A DNA stretch of 50,980 bases, taken from assembly GCA_028695735.1 (NCBI GenBank), contig JAQVIJ010000001.1:1-50980 (forward strand). Direction: 5' to 3'. The position numbers and the translations under genes are program-made. This stretch comes from Deltaproteobacteria bacterium. Its GTDB lineage: Bacteria; Desulfobacterota; Dissulfuribacteria; Dissulfuribacterales; DYLC01. The first letter of the stretch is position 1. Each line of letters opens with the position of its first letter. Shown in pieces: positions 17,464-26,244 of the stretch. The notes beneath the pieces were generated by a model. That model was not told the origin of the DNA and did no database searches. It saw nothing but the letters and a program-made list of their open reading frames with translations.

Positions 17464-18150
17464 ATGCGCATCATAAGCGGGGCCGCCAAGGGTCGCAGAC
17501 TGGCGGCTCCCAAAGGCCTTGACATTCGCCCCACCACGGACTTTGTAAAAGAGGCCATGTTTCAGCTGCTGGAGAACCAAATGGCTCAACCCTGGCAGGA
17601 ATGCACTGTCCTGGACCTGTTTGCAGGAAGCGGCGCCCTGGGTATCGAGGCCCTCTCCAGAGGGGCTGCCCACTGCATCTTTTTAGACTCTTCCTTCAAG
17701 GCCGCCACATTGATTCAGCGCAATCTTCAAATCTGTGGTGAACCGTTTTGTCTGCCTCACAGGGCAACGGTGTGCATCACCGATTTATTTCGCCTGAAAG
17801 GGGGCGGTAGCCGACTGTTATGGGCACACAGGCCATTTCAGGTCATTTTTGCAGACCCGCCCTATGAAACCGGGCTTTCCCTTGCCACAATCCATTTTGT
17901 GCTGGAAAATGACCTCTTGGGCCCAAATGGCATACTGGTGGTGGAGGAACGCAAGGGAATTGAGGTGGCGATGGAGCCACCTTTGCTGAAAAAAGGCGGA
18001 CTGATAGCTTTAGATAGGCGCATTTATGGGGATACGGCGCTGTGGTTTTACCAAAAGGATGATGAAACCCAGAAAAATAACAGCAAGAGGCAGCATATTT
18101 ATATGGCCGGAATTGAAATTAAGGATATGGAACAAAAAGAGATGGGGTGA
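17464..18150 (+). CDS. rsmD: 16S rRNA guanine-N2 methyltransferase
   Basis: A 228-residue SAM-dependent enzyme that methylates G966 of 16S rRNA. MRIISGAAKGRRL and RPTTDFVKEAMFQLL are the RsmD N-terminus; LDLFAGSGALGIEALSRGA is the SAM site; FADPPYE is the catalytic DPPY motif. The charged tail after LWFYQKDDETQ (about 30 residues) exceeds the usual length. The last bases overlap the 3' end of the tRNA-His gene on the other strand (18143-18150). It closes the long plus-strand run. Confidence 0.93.
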   Translation: MRIISGAAKGRRLAAPKGLDIRPTTDFVKEAMFQLLENQMAQPWQECTVLDLFAGSGALGIEALSRGAAHCIFLDSSFKAATLIQRNLQICGEPFCLPHRATVCITDLFRLKGGGSRLLWAHRPFQVIFADPPYETGLSLATIHFVLENDLLGPNGILVVEERKGIEVAMEPPLLKKGGLIALDRRIYGDTALWFYQKDDETQKNNSKRQHIYMAGIEIKDMEQKEMG

Positions 18151-18219
18151 GTGATGGGATTCGAACCCACAGCCTTCGGGGCCACAACCCGACACTCTAA
18201 CCGTTGAGCTACACCCACC
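18143..18219 (-). tRNA. tRNA-His (anticodon GTG)
   Basis: On the minus strand the acceptor GTGGGTG pairs with CACTCAC (one G-U), preceded by the extra G(-1) opposite discriminator C73, a hallmark of tRNA-His. The anticodon arm is TCGGG-TTGTGGC-CCCGA with GTG at the anticodon position; the T arm GTGGG-TTCGAAT-CCCAT is intact. CCA is encoded. The 3' end overlaps the rsmD stop region. Confidence 0.95.
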
Positions 18220-18248
18220 ATCGCTCGCTATCGTTTGTTGGCCTGAGT

Positions 18249-18278
18249 TTTATACCTTAAAATGAGTTGGATTGTCAA
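18249..18278 (-). promoter_or_regulatory. Promoter of tRNA-His
   Basis: On the minus strand TTGACA (18278-18273) and TATAAA (18254-18249) are 18 bases apart. The -10 ends about 30 bases before the mature tRNA start, leaving room for a 20-25 base 5' leader for RNase P. Confidence 0.6.
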
Positions 18279-18331
18279 TAGTCAGAAAAACACCAAACTC
18301 CGTGATTGAATCTAAAAAACAAAAACATACC

Positions 18332-18764
18332 GGGACGCAGAGACGGCAGCGGGGGGCATTTGTTCCATGCGGCGCATAACTGCCCTCCATGGCAGTGATG
18401 CGCCGTCGGCGCCCTCCATGGCGCCTATTCCACAAACACCCCCCGCTGCCGCCTCTGCGTCCCTGCGGAACCCCATGTCTATAATGGGTCCTCTATCCCT
18501 TTTTCTTGTAATCCCCTGAACGGAGGATTAACCGACGCTTTTGATAATAAAAATCGTAGAATTGGCTTTCACCTTCCTGTTAACTACAGTTCAAAAGAAA
18601 GGCCATGTGTTTTTTTAAACGACTTCTCATGTGGTGCATGGTATCCTGGAGGGGCGAGGGTAGCCGGTGTTTGTGGAATAGGCGCCACGAGGGCGCCGGC
18701 CCCACATTACCGCCATGGAGGGCGGTTATGTGGGGCATGAAACAAATACCGGCTGCCCTCGCCC
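18332..18764 (+). mobile_element. Structured interspersed element, copy 2 (short form, divergent arm A)
   Basis: Arm A (18332-18463) keeps the family's constant strands and hairpins, but its outer stem has another sequence: GGGACGCAGAG...CTCTGCGTCCC continuing to CGGCAGCGGGGG/CCCCCGCTGCCG. Arm B (18652-18764) is the usual inverted type with stem GGGCGAGGG...CCTCGCCC. The spacer is short and has one GTTAAC-type unit, giving 433 bases in all against about 545 in the long form. The usual GGACAG leader is absent. It fills the stretch between tRNA-His and dusB. After it, 18791-18818 resembles 28056-28083. Confidence 0.75.
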
Positions 18765-18833
18765 ACAAAAATAAAATTGTTTTTTTACATTATGACAAAT
18801 TCAATTACGAAATTTGGGAACCCATAACCATTG

Positions 18834-19850
18834 ATGAAAGAAGGTCACACACAACAACCCTTATCACCCTGTCTTACACCCTTTGAGGTACGAGGCTTGA
18901 AAGTGGATTTTCCTGTTCTACTTGCACCATTGGCAGGCATCACAGACTACCCCTTTCGAAGGCTCGCCCTGGAATTCGGGGCCGGGCTTGTGGTCACGGA
19001 GATGCTGGCATCCCAGGCCATGATACGCCGAAATCAAAAATCCCTGCTCATGACCAGCTCCCTTGGTCAGGAGCGGGCTTTGGCCCAGATATCCGGTGCA
19101 AATCCACAGATCATGGCAGAGACAGCCCGTTTTTTGCAGGACATGGGGGCCATGGGTATTGACATAAACATGGGCTGCCCTCAGCCCAAGGTGGTCAAGA
19201 CTTGCGCCGGTGCCGCTCTGATGCAGGATGAGCGGCTGGCAGGCCGAATTATGGAAGAGGTTAGAAAGGCGGTGGGCATACCTCTATCGGTCAAGATGAG
19301 ATTAGGATGGGACATGAACAGCATAAACGCCCTAAACATCGCCCGCATTGCCCAGGAAAGCGGGGTGGACTTCATTACCATTCATGCCCGCACTCGAAGC
19401 CAGATGTTTTCAGGAAGGGCGCAGTGGGAGCTCATTCGGCCCATCAAGGAGGCCATAAAAATACCTGTGATAGCCAACGGAGACATCACAGACCTCAAAA
19501 GCGCTACGGAGTGCCTGCTGGTCTCAGGGGCGAATGGCTTGATGATCGGCAGGGCTGCCCTGGGACGGCCCTGGCTGTTTGCCAGACTCAAGGCATATTT
19601 TGACACAGGAGACATCACACCGCCTATGACCATCGGCCAACAGCGTGAGGTGGTCATGCGGCACCTTCAGGCACTCTTGGATTTCTATGGCATGCCCACT
19701 GCTGTCTGGATGGCCAGAAAGCACCTCGCCTGGTATTCAAAGGGCCTGCGGAATGCCGCAGGTTTTCGAGACAGAATCAATCGCATAGAGGACTGGCAGG
19801 AACTCTTATTCGCTGTGCAGACATTTTATGAAGCCCTGGAGGAGATATGA
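18834..19850 (+). CDS. dusB: tRNA-dihydrouridine synthase
   Basis: An FMN enzyme that reduces uridine in the tRNA D-loop. The 338-residue protein has LLAPLAGITDYPFRRLALEFGAGL, then INMGCPQPKVVKTCAGAALM with the catalytic Cys, then KMRLGWD, FITIHARTRSQMFSG and the phosphate-binding IPVIANGDI...GLMIGRAALGRPWLF. I use ATG 18834; an in-frame TTG lies three bases before it. mobB overlaps its stop by four bases. Confidence 0.92.
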   Translation: MKEGHTQQPLSPCLTPFEVRGLKVDFPVLLAPLAGITDYPFRRLALEFGAGLVVTEMLASQAMIRRNQKSLLMTSSLGQERALAQISGANPQIMAETARFLQDMGAMGIDINMGCPQPKVVKTCAGAALMQDERLAGRIMEEVRKAVGIPLSVKMRLGWDMNSINALNIARIAQESGVDFITIHARTRSQMFSGRAQWELIRPIKEAIKIPVIANGDITDLKSATECLLVSGANGLMIGRAALGRPWLFARLKAYFDTGDITPPMTIGQQREVVMRHLQALLDFYGMPTAVWMARKHLAWYSKGLRNAAGFRDRINRIEDWQELLFAVQTFYEALEEI

Positions 19851-20356
19851 AGAATGCGCCAAAGGCCATAGCCTTTATAGGATGGCACAATTCGGGTAAG
19901 ACCACTCTACTTCGTCAGGTCCTGAGAGAATTGGTGCAACAGGGCTACCGGGTCGGCGTCATGAAATCCACAAAGGATGAATCCGCATTTATGGACAGGC
20001 CCGGAACCGATAGCTTTCTCCATCGGGTGGACGGGGCCAGTTCTGTGGCCTTGATTGGGCCGAAGGAGGTCTTTTTTCGCTCAGACAACCTGCAAGAGCC
20101 CTTTGAGGACCTCAAAAACCGCCTTTTCCCTGATGTCAATCTGGTGCTGGCTGAGGGATTCAAGCATGTCTCACACCTGCCCAAGATAGAGGTCACACGC
20201 TCGGCCATCTCCACAGAACCACTGCGCCAACACATACCCAATGTGGTGGCGGTGGTGGCTGACTATGAGGTGGATTTTCCCGTCAAGTTCCATTTCAGCC
20301 AGGTGCCGGCATTGGTGAGTTTCATCAGGCAGTTTTTACAGGTTAACGCACTGTAA
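19847..20356 (+). CDS. mobB: Molybdopterin-guanine dinucleotide biosynthesis adaptor
   Basis: A 169-residue GTP-binding protein that helps attach GMP to molybdopterin. The P-loop is FIGWHNSGKTTLL; VGVMKSTKDESAFMDRPGTDSFLHR and LVLAEGFKHVSHLPKIEV are MobB motifs. It overlaps dusB by four bases. With moaA in the same window it implies molybdenum- or tungsten-dependent enzymes, such as formate dehydrogenase, though none is in view. Confidence 0.9.
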   Translation: MKNAPKAIAFIGWHNSGKTTLLRQVLRELVQQGYRVGVMKSTKDESAFMDRPGTDSFLHRVDGASSVALIGPKEVFFRSDNLQEPFEDLKNRLFPDVNLVLAEGFKHVSHLPKIEVTRSAISTEPLRQHIPNVVAVVADYEVDFPVKFHFSQVPALVSFIRQFLQVNAL

Positions 20357-20470
20357 GAGACGCATTTGCAATTCACCCCCTGCTGTTGTTACGCAAAAGT
20401 GACTGCCGTTTGTTGCTGTTACCAGGTTGATTCACTGTTCTGGGAATTACCTGAACAAAAATGTCAAGAA

Positions 20471-20503
20471 TAAAAAAACGTCCTGCCAGTGCGGCAGGAC
20501 GTT
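20471..20503 (-). terminator. Rho-independent terminator after the secreted-protein genes
   Basis: AACGTCCTGCC and GGCAGGACGTT form a perfect 11-base stem with a five-base loop (20477-20503). On the minus strand the stem is followed by a run of seven T (20478-20472). It lies 37 bases past the stop of the gene at 20540-21064 and ends that unit. The rest of 20357-20476 shows nothing recognisable. Confidence 0.88.
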
Positions 20504-20539
20504 CATGCAGTTGAAGATGAATTTGAAGATAAAAGATTT

Positions 20540-21064
20540 TTAGTTTGACATCAAACGAACCGCAACAGGTATTAATCCATCACATGCAACAGGTACGGTC
20601 AAGGTCTGAGGCTGATATCCATCAGCAGTAACACTTATATCCGCAGTACCTTTGGAAACCCCCTGAAACCTGGCTATACCATCTTCGTCTGTATTGGTTG
20701 AGCCCTTGGGAGCCGCACTCACGGTTACATTGGGCAGAGGATTACCTTTGATATCCGCCACCTGCACCCTTACAGTATTTTTGCAGTCAGCGCTGACAAC
20801 CTCTTTGATTCTGAAGGTATAATTCAAAGGGTCCCAAACAAAATTGGCATCTATCCCTGTCAACGAGGCGGGGTTATTGGTTTGAGGGTCTGTCCAATTG
20901 GCTGTAATGCCGCTGCACTGCACCATATCAGGCACTATGGCCTTACAGGTGGCATTCTGCAGACTGATATCTATCTTGAGCGGATCAGCAAGGGCAAGGG
21001 AACCAATAAAAAGAGACATCAAAATGCCAAGGAGCACAATATATTTATTGCATATGCGAATCAT
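20540..21064 (-). CDS. Secreted protein with carboxypeptidase-regulatory-like domain
   Basis: A 174-residue exported protein with a Sec signal (ICNKYIVLLGILMSLFIGSLALA). Residues about 97-170 form a beta-sandwich like carboxypeptidase-regulatory or Ig-like repeats: VRVQVADIKGNPLPNVTVSAAPKGSTNTDEDGIARFQGVSKGTADISVTADGYQPQTLTVPV. Four Cys are present and could form disulfides. Four N-X-S/T sites occur. It is the last gene before a strong terminator, 13 bases after the Cys-rich protein gene. Function unknown; surface or fibre-associated is a guess from its neighbours. Confidence 0.6.
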   Translation of the reverse strand: MIRICNKYIVLLGILMSLFIGSLALADPLKIDISLQNATCKAIVPDMVQCSGITANWTDPQTNNPASLTGIDANFVWDPLNYTFRIKEVVSADCKNTVRVQVADIKGNPLPNVTVSAAPKGSTNTDEDGIARFQGVSKGTADISVTADGYQPQTLTVPVACDGLIPVAVRLMSN

Positions 21065-21077
21065 GGTTGTCCTCCTT

Positions 21078-21650
21078 TTATGGTTTTACGCAAAAACCGT
21101 TGCTGCTACACACAAGACCAGTTGCACATTCACTATCCTTATGGCACACGCTCTGACCTTCGCTGCATGGGCCGCACACTGCACAATATGTCAATGTACC
21201 TTCTTGCAACTGACAACCACCACCAGAAGAACTGCTGGTAGTACCGCTGCTCGTAGATGAAGAAGAGCTACTCAGTAGCAGATCAAGCGGATTAGTGCCG
21301 CTGGAGGTAGAGGATGTAGAGGTAGAACTGGAGGAGGAAGAGCTGACCCCACCGCCGAAATTCCCGGAGCTTGTTGAAGAAGACGTGGAACTAGTAGAAG
21401 AGGTGGAAGAACTGCTTGAGCTGGATGTACATACATCCACGCCCTTATCAAATCCATATGAAGGCCCGACATCTTTGGTACACTTAAGACCGGGTTGACA
21501 TTCATCGTCGGAATCACAATCACCTTGACCTGCACTACATGGGTTTTGTTTAGAGCAGAAATCCCAATCGCCTACAGATACTGCGGCTGCATGGACCGCA
21601 AAGGACAAAAGGCCTATTGCGGCTAAATAAAAGATATTTTTAAGAGACAT
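21078..21650 (-). CDS. Secreted Cys-rich protein with serine/threonine linkers
   Basis: A 190-residue protein with a Sec signal (MSLKNIFYLAAIGLLSFAVHA). Two Cys-rich modules share the pattern C-x2-GQ-x2-C-x2-D-x-EC-x2-GL-x-C (CSAGQGDCDSDDECQPGLKC and CSEGQSVCHKDSECATGLVC). They are joined by long Ser/Thr runs (about residues 75-145) coded by imperfect triplet repeats. The modules recall small disulfide-rich domains better known from animal secreted proteins. I do not recognise a named family. It lies in a minus-strand set of exported proteins. Confidence 0.6.
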   Translation of the reverse strand: MSLKNIFYLAAIGLLSFAVHAAAVSVGDWDFCSKQNPCSAGQGDCDSDDECQPGLKCTKDVGPSYGFDKGVDVCTSSSSSSSTSSTSSTSSSTSSGNFGGGVSSSSSSSTSTSSTSSGTNPLDLLLSSSSSSTSSGTTSSSSGGGCQLQEGTLTYCAVCGPCSEGQSVCHKDSECATGLVCSSNGFCVKP

Positions 21651-21772
21651 GATGAACCTCCCGAATAGAGGGAAACGAAGAAGGAAGAATAGATAAAACT
21701 AATTATCAAAAAATCTTTTGTGCACGGCATTACACCGTGCACAAAAGTTAATACTGATTATCAAAATTAGCT

Positions 21773-23119
21773 CTACTTCTTGTTAGGAGCCAACTGATAG
21801 GTACAATTATCAACGGCAACACCACCAGCCGTTACAACACTGCAATCGAATGTAGCAGGCACCCAAGTCAGGTCATAAGCGGCCTGCAGATAAGATGGTA
21901 TCACAGCCGAACCAGCATAACTGACAGCAGTAGTGCCATCATAAGCTGTTCCGCTCTGCTGCACAGAGGCATCCGTCAACTTGACACGCACCCAACCTTC
22001 TGCGAAGGGCGGAGTGAGCTGACCGATGTACACCTCTTTCTCTATCTTGGCCCCTGGAGGTGCAGGAGAGTAAATAGTAGTGGTAGTAGTAGTATTCTCC
22101 TGGAGGTCATAGATATTCTGTGCGATACTTGTGCCATAGTCCTTGCTCAGGTCACATGCATCAGGACTGCTCAGCACGCCGTCACAATCAGAACCACCGC
22201 TCAGGCAGCAGCTCAGCTTGACAGGGAAGTTAAAGACTGCAAAGGTGGAATTGCTGGCATCATTCCTGTATGGGATATGTATAGCACTCTTCGCAATGGC
22301 TGAACGCACTTCAACCGCACTGTTATAGCCATAATTATCCCAACGGGTCTCTTCAAATACTGAAACCCTCTGAGTGTTGCAGTTATTGGCCAAGGCAGTA
22401 GCGACCATGGGCATCACAAGATTCATGCTCGGGTCCTTAACCTCTTCCACGCCAGCCAAGACATTCTGGCTTGGGTAATATCTCATACCATAGATTTTAT
22501 CAGAATAAGTGACCTGCATGGTGCCTGAATTAACGCAAGTTGCATGGCCCCCCATTGGGTCAGACAAAAATGACAGGCCGCTTGTACCATTATATAAGGT
22601 GCCATATGCCGTTTGGATAAGACCCTTGCTGATAGGGCCGGTAAGGGTGTTGTTATTGCTGTCAGTAAAGGTCATGGCGGCGACACCATAAACCTCTACA
22701 TAACCAACGCTGGCATCATAGCCGTTACATGTAGTGGCCATGCCAACATTTAAAGGCACCTCTGGAGAGCTGTCATCAGTGCTGACGATCTTGGTGGTAC
22801 CGTTGGCATCAACAATATCGGCAGTCCACTCATCGTTGGGGGAGAGATAGATAAAGAAGTCCCTGGATTCGCAGCTCGTATTGGGCTCACGGAACACCAC
22901 CTTGGCCACCACACTGTAAGTGGAAGAGGTATTCACCACCCGCAGATTGGTCTTCACGGTTCCACCAACGGCATAAATCGGATAGATAAGGGCGTCACCA
23001 ACACCGTTTCCGGCCTGATATACGTGGAAATCGGCATCATACGCCTGGGAAGGAGAGGCAAACAAACAAGCCGCTGCACCAAGGGCAGCACCACAACCAA
23101 AAAGCTTTTTCAGATTCAT
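21773..23119 (-). CDS. Large secreted surface-type protein, function unknown
   Basis: A 448-residue exported protein with signal MNLKKLFGCGAALGAAACLFASPSQA. The mature part begins YDADFHVYQAGNGVGDALIYPIYAVGGTVKTNLRVVNTSSTYSVVAKVVFREPNTSCESRDFFIYLSPNDEW, a beta-rich pattern I associate with uncharacterised surface proteins of related bacteria. It has 11 Cys after the signal, a run of six Thr near residue 343, and several N-X-S/T sites. AAAGGAGG seven bases before the ATG suggests strong expression. The 218 bases upstream hold an AT-rich leader with a second SD-like AAAGGAGG at about 23230. It could be an S-layer or pilus-like component, but nothing proves that. Confidence 0.55.
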   Translation of the reverse strand: MNLKKLFGCGAALGAAACLFASPSQAYDADFHVYQAGNGVGDALIYPIYAVGGTVKTNLRVVNTSSTYSVVAKVVFREPNTSCESRDFFIYLSPNDEWTADIVDANGTTKIVSTDDSSPEVPLNVGMATTCNGYDASVGYVEVYGVAAMTFTDSNNNTLTGPISKGLIQTAYGTLYNGTSGLSFLSDPMGGHATCVNSGTMQVTYSDKIYGMRYYPSQNVLAGVEEVKDPSMNLVMPMVATALANNCNTQRVSVFEETRWDNYGYNSAVEVRSAIAKSAIHIPYRNDASNSTFAVFNFPVKLSCCLSGGSDCDGVLSSPDACDLSKDYGTSIAQNIYDLQENTTTTTTIYSPAPPGAKIEKEVYIGQLTPPFAEGWVRVKLTDASVQQSGTAYDGTTAVSYAGSAVIPSYLQAAYDLTWVPATFDCSVVTAGGVAVDNCTYQLAPNKK

Positions 23120-23337
23120 TACAAACCTCCTTTAGGATTTATTGAAAAAATAAAAAACAGCAAAAACAATACCACAACAACCTACGACAAAAACATCAAA
23201 TTTTCTCTCGCCTTAACCCTGGACTCACCTCCTTTACAAAGGATTTTATAAAGTAATTCTATCCCAAAAAAGAAAAAATGCAAGATAAAAATCACTACTT
23301 GATTTGAGATATAGCAAAAAACAGGCCACAATGCAAT

Positions 23338-23832
23338 CTATAAGAAATTATCCAAGATGGGCAATTTCCAGATGTGATACCATTTACCGCCCACCTTCAA
23401 CCAACGATCCCTTGGATATAAGGTCTCTTCTTTGCCGGTGCGCTTGTCCGGAAAGACACAGGTGATGGAGACATCCGCCACCTGGTCATGCGCCATAGTG
23501 ATGCCTGTAACCTGCACGGAAACAGGCTTGGGCGCCCTGGCATAGCGGTCCATAAAGGCCTCTTTGGTGTATCTCCACCTCAAGTGCGGGGCCTCCATCT
23601 CGTAAATTGTGTTCCAATCCAGCCTGGCCCGAGCAGCCCAGTAGTGAATGAAGGCATTTTTCAAATCCTTGGGCAATTTTTCTTCCACCCCTGGAGCGAA
23701 TGAGATGATCTGGGCCCCTTCAGGTGTACGGGAACAGGAGACCATTTGAAGAACGAAGCAGAGGGCACAGAGGCACAAGACAAGATTGGCTGTTTTTGAC
23801 CAGCGGTTGGCTGTAATACTGCAACGCATCAT
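23338..23832 (-). CDS. Lipoprotein of unknown function
   Basis: A 164-residue protein with a lipobox (LQMVSC, Cys near residue 33) after a long N-region. The mature part resembles nuclear-transport-factor-2-like small domains: LKNAFIHYWAARARLDWNTIYEMEAPHLRWRYTKEAFMDRYARAPKPVSVQVTGI...YPRDRWLKVGGKWYHIW. It starts nine bases after the parvulin gene and is probably co-transcribed with it. Function not known. Confidence 0.55.
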   Translation of the reverse strand: MMRCSITANRWSKTANLVLCLCALCFVLQMVSCSRTPEGAQIISFAPGVEEKLPKDLKNAFIHYWAARARLDWNTIYEMEAPHLRWRYTKEAFMDRYARAPKPVSVQVTGITMAHDQVADVSITCVFPDKRTGKEETLYPRDRWLKVGGKWYHIWKLPILDNFL

Positions 23833-23841
23833 GACAAGCTC

Positions 23842-24711
23842 CTAATTTCCGGAGATGGGGGCAATGGGGCTGTCCCAGCCCTCTTTTGCCAGTTCCGTCC
23901 ACTCGAAACCGTATTTCTTAACCAGCTCTTCCGCATATTTTCTGAGCACTTCGTCCTTTTTTGCTCCGGCGATTTTGTCGTAAAGGGCCTTGTCATTCTT
24001 TACATCCGCAAAGGATCTGTGACTTTCAGGCACTATCTTGTTGACTCTGAAGACATAATAAAAACCGTTTATCTCCACAGGGCCTGCAATGCCGTTTTCT
24101 TTTATGTCAGAGAGGGCATTTTTGATCTCGGGCCTGAGGTCCGTCTCTTTTATCAGCCCCATCTTACCCTCTTTTTGCCGGAATACAGGGTCCATGCTGG
24201 TCTTTACCAAATCAGAAAAGGCATCCGGGCGTTGCTGCAGCTGCTGCACGGCAGCCTGCGCCTTTTCCTGATTGTCGAAGATGAGACGGGACAGGTCAAA
24301 CTGTTTGGGCGTCTTGTAATCCTCGATATGAGAAAGGTAATAAGACTCCAGCACGGCATCATCGATCTTGAGATTTTTTTGCAGGTAGTCATCTGCAAAT
24401 GCCTTGGCAAGCCTGTTTTCCTTCAAAAGCTCCAGCTCGACAGCAAGGTCCTTGTCCTTTGGCAGGATCTGCGTCTCGGCCTCTTTAGCAAAGAGCCTCT
24501 GCTGAAGCATGACACGCAACATCTCTTTTTTAGGCGGAATCACCTCCTTGGGCACCATGCGGTTTTTGAAGACCTCGGCCTCTTGGGCGGTAATGCTGAC
24601 TCCATTTCCCTTGCCATACAGGTCATTTTCTGCAAGGGCGGGCTGAGCAAGGGAAGAGGCCAGAAATGTCAAACAAGCGGCACTGAAAATGGTTTTATAG
24701 CGTAAGCGCAT
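23842..24711 (-). CDS. Periplasmic peptidyl-prolyl isomerase, parvulin (SurA/PpiC) type
   Basis: A 289-residue exported protein with a signal ending PALA. The N-terminal helical part (VITAQEAEVFKNRMVPKEVIP...MLRVMLQQRLFAKEAE) matches SurA-like chaperone arms. A single parvulin domain spans about residues 130-240: YYLSHIEDYKTPKQFDLSRLIFDNQEKAQAAVQQL...FSDLVKTSMDPVFRQKEGKMGLIKETDLRPEIKNALSDIKENGIAGPVEINGFYYVFRVNKIVP. It likely folds the exported proteins encoded nearby or outer-membrane proteins. Confidence 0.78.
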   Translation of the reverse strand: MRLRYKTIFSAACLTFLASSLAQPALAENDLYGKGNGVSITAQEAEVFKNRMVPKEVIPPKKEMLRVMLQQRLFAKEAETQILPKDKDLAVELELLKENRLAKAFADDYLQKNLKIDDAVLESYYLSHIEDYKTPKQFDLSRLIFDNQEKAQAAVQQLQQRPDAFSDLVKTSMDPVFRQKEGKMGLIKETDLRPEIKNALSDIKENGIAGPVEINGFYYVFRVNKIVPESHRSFADVKNDKALYDKIAGAKKDEVLRKYAEELVKKYGFEWTELAKEGWDSPIAPISGN

Positions 24712-24791
24712 AATACAACTCCTGAATAAAAGTCAACTTAAATCGATGAGCAATGGATATATATTAACAGAATGGGCAAGTGGGGGCAAAT

Positions 24792-25628
24792 CTAATGACA
24801 CTCGACGGAGATGTCAATCTCAAAGACAAGGGTGTCATCCACAGGATATGTCTTCAAAAAGGATTGATTGCAGGCATCATATCTGATAGAGGAAAATCGA
24901 GGGGCGGAAAAACAATAGGCACCATTTTTATCCGTTATGGCCAACAGGGTTTGGTCATGGGATTTGTTTATGGGCATATTGGAGGCAGGTGAGGTCATAA
25001 ACTCTATGGGTGAGTAATAGGGATTGGCCCAATTTTTATTTACATGGCCGCACTGAAAGATATAAGGGCTCTCAATGGAAGGTCTGGCCATTATAAGGGA
25101 GGCGAGATAGACATAGAGCCTCACACCATTCAGCTCCAGTTGGGTTACACCGAAAACCGCACCAACCTCCAGGAAACGGGAGTCCGCAAAGGGTGGTTGC
25201 TGTTTCAAGAGGTCATTCCAGATGTATTCCAAGGCATCGCTGGGATTTAACGGAAAATCCAGCACCAAACCGCTGATCCCTTCAAAGATGAGACCTGCAT
25301 TCAGGTCTGTCATGGGCTGATCTGATGGTAATTGCAAGGAGTAGCCTGCCGCTATAGCCCTGAGGCGGGTATCTCTGCCATCGGGGTCTGTGTTGGAGAA
25401 ATAAAGCCGATTGACCATGTCTTGGCAGTGGGCATCAGCGACATGATTTAATTTTTCATTTAGTAGGAGGGGAAAGGCGCCAGCTTTCTCTCTCAGTTGA
25501 GCTGTGCGTTGAAGCAGTTGGTTAGAGCCATCTGAAATGGATATGAATTGTGAGGCGGCCCATGCCCCTTCTGCCGAAATGAACACAATGAATATAAAGA
25601 GATATGTGATTGGCGTGAAGTATTTCAT
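24792..25628 (-). CDS. Secreted CAP-superfamily (SCP/PR1-like) protein
   Basis: A 278-residue exported protein. I start it at ATG 25628 (MKYFTPITYLFIFIVFISAEGAWA, a good signal; AAAAGG upstream), not at an earlier in-frame ATG. The region LREKAGAFPLLLNEKLNHVADAHCQDMVNRLYFSNTDPDGRDTRLRAIAAGY has the CAP pattern in which N-terminal helices precede a His and the substrate cleft. The C-terminal 110 residues are unlike known domains to me. CAP proteins bind lipids or act as proteases or inhibitors; the bacterial role is unclear. The repeat array begins about 65 bases upstream of its start. Confidence 0.6.
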   Translation of the reverse strand: MKYFTPITYLFIFIVFISAEGAWAASQFISISDGSNQLLQRTAQLREKAGAFPLLLNEKLNHVADAHCQDMVNRLYFSNTDPDGRDTRLRAIAAGYSLQLPSDQPMTDLNAGLIFEGISGLVLDFPLNPSDALEYIWNDLLKQQPPFADSRFLEVGAVFGVTQLELNGVRLYVYLASLIMARPSIESPYIFQCGHVNKNWANPYYSPIEFMTSPASNMPINKSHDQTLLAITDKNGAYCFSAPRFSSIRYDACNQSFLKTYPVDDTLVFEIDISVECH

Positions 25629-25695
25629 GCCTTTTAATAAAGCAACTATTATGCCAAACAGTATATTGCCATATCGCCATATGAAGGAATAAAAG

Positions 25696-26244
25696 AAAGG
25701 ACAAAAGGACAGATACATTTCTGAACAACTTTTTTAATTAAATCTCTTGGAAAATGAAAACAAAAACAAAAGGACAGACACATTCCTGAACAACTTTTTT
25801 AATTAAATATCTTGGGGCGGCAGCGGTGAAGCATTTGTTCCATGCGGCGCATAACTGCCATCCTTGGCAGGATGCGCCGCCGGCGCCCTCCTGGCGCCTA
25901 TTCCACAAACACTTCACCACTGCCGCCCTTTTCATCCCTGCGGAACTCCATGTCCATCACGGATGCCCTATCCATTCCTCATGTAATTCCACTCGTATTG
26001 ACCTATTTTTATAATGAGCGGCATTTCTGCCAATAAAAAACGTGGAATTGGCCTTACCCTCTGTTAACCAAAGTTCAAAGGGTCTATGTCTTTTTTAAGC
26101 GGCTTCTGAGGTAGAATGTGGAGGTGGGGAAGGGCGAGGGCAGCCGGTGTTTGTGGAATAGGCGCCAGGAGGGCGCCGGCCCCACATCACCGCCATGGAG
26201 GGCGGTTATGTGGGGTATGAAACAAATATCGGCTGCCCTCGCCC
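25696..26244 (+). mobile_element. Structured element, copy 3 (short form, doubled leader)
   Basis: Two leaders in tandem (25696-25751 and about 25769-25815, each GGACAGA.ACATT then CTTTTTTAATTAAAT) precede arm A (25816-25927). A short spacer with a single GTTAACCAAAGTTC and arm B (26132-26244) follow. Arm A to arm B spans 429 bases. The first hairpin loop is altered but still paired. This is the left end of a tandem array of the family. Confidence 0.78.

Noticed and set aside
21272-21535. Long opposite-frame and opposite-strand frames inside the serine-rich gene
   Set aside because: Created by the Ser/Thr triplet repeats; only the minus-strand frame with a signal peptide and ordered Cys modules is credible.
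23226-23245. Second ribosome-site-like AAAGGAGGTG in the leader of the 448-residue surface protein
   Set aside because: The nearby GTG frame closes after about ten codons; a leader peptide or riboswitch is possible but unsupported.
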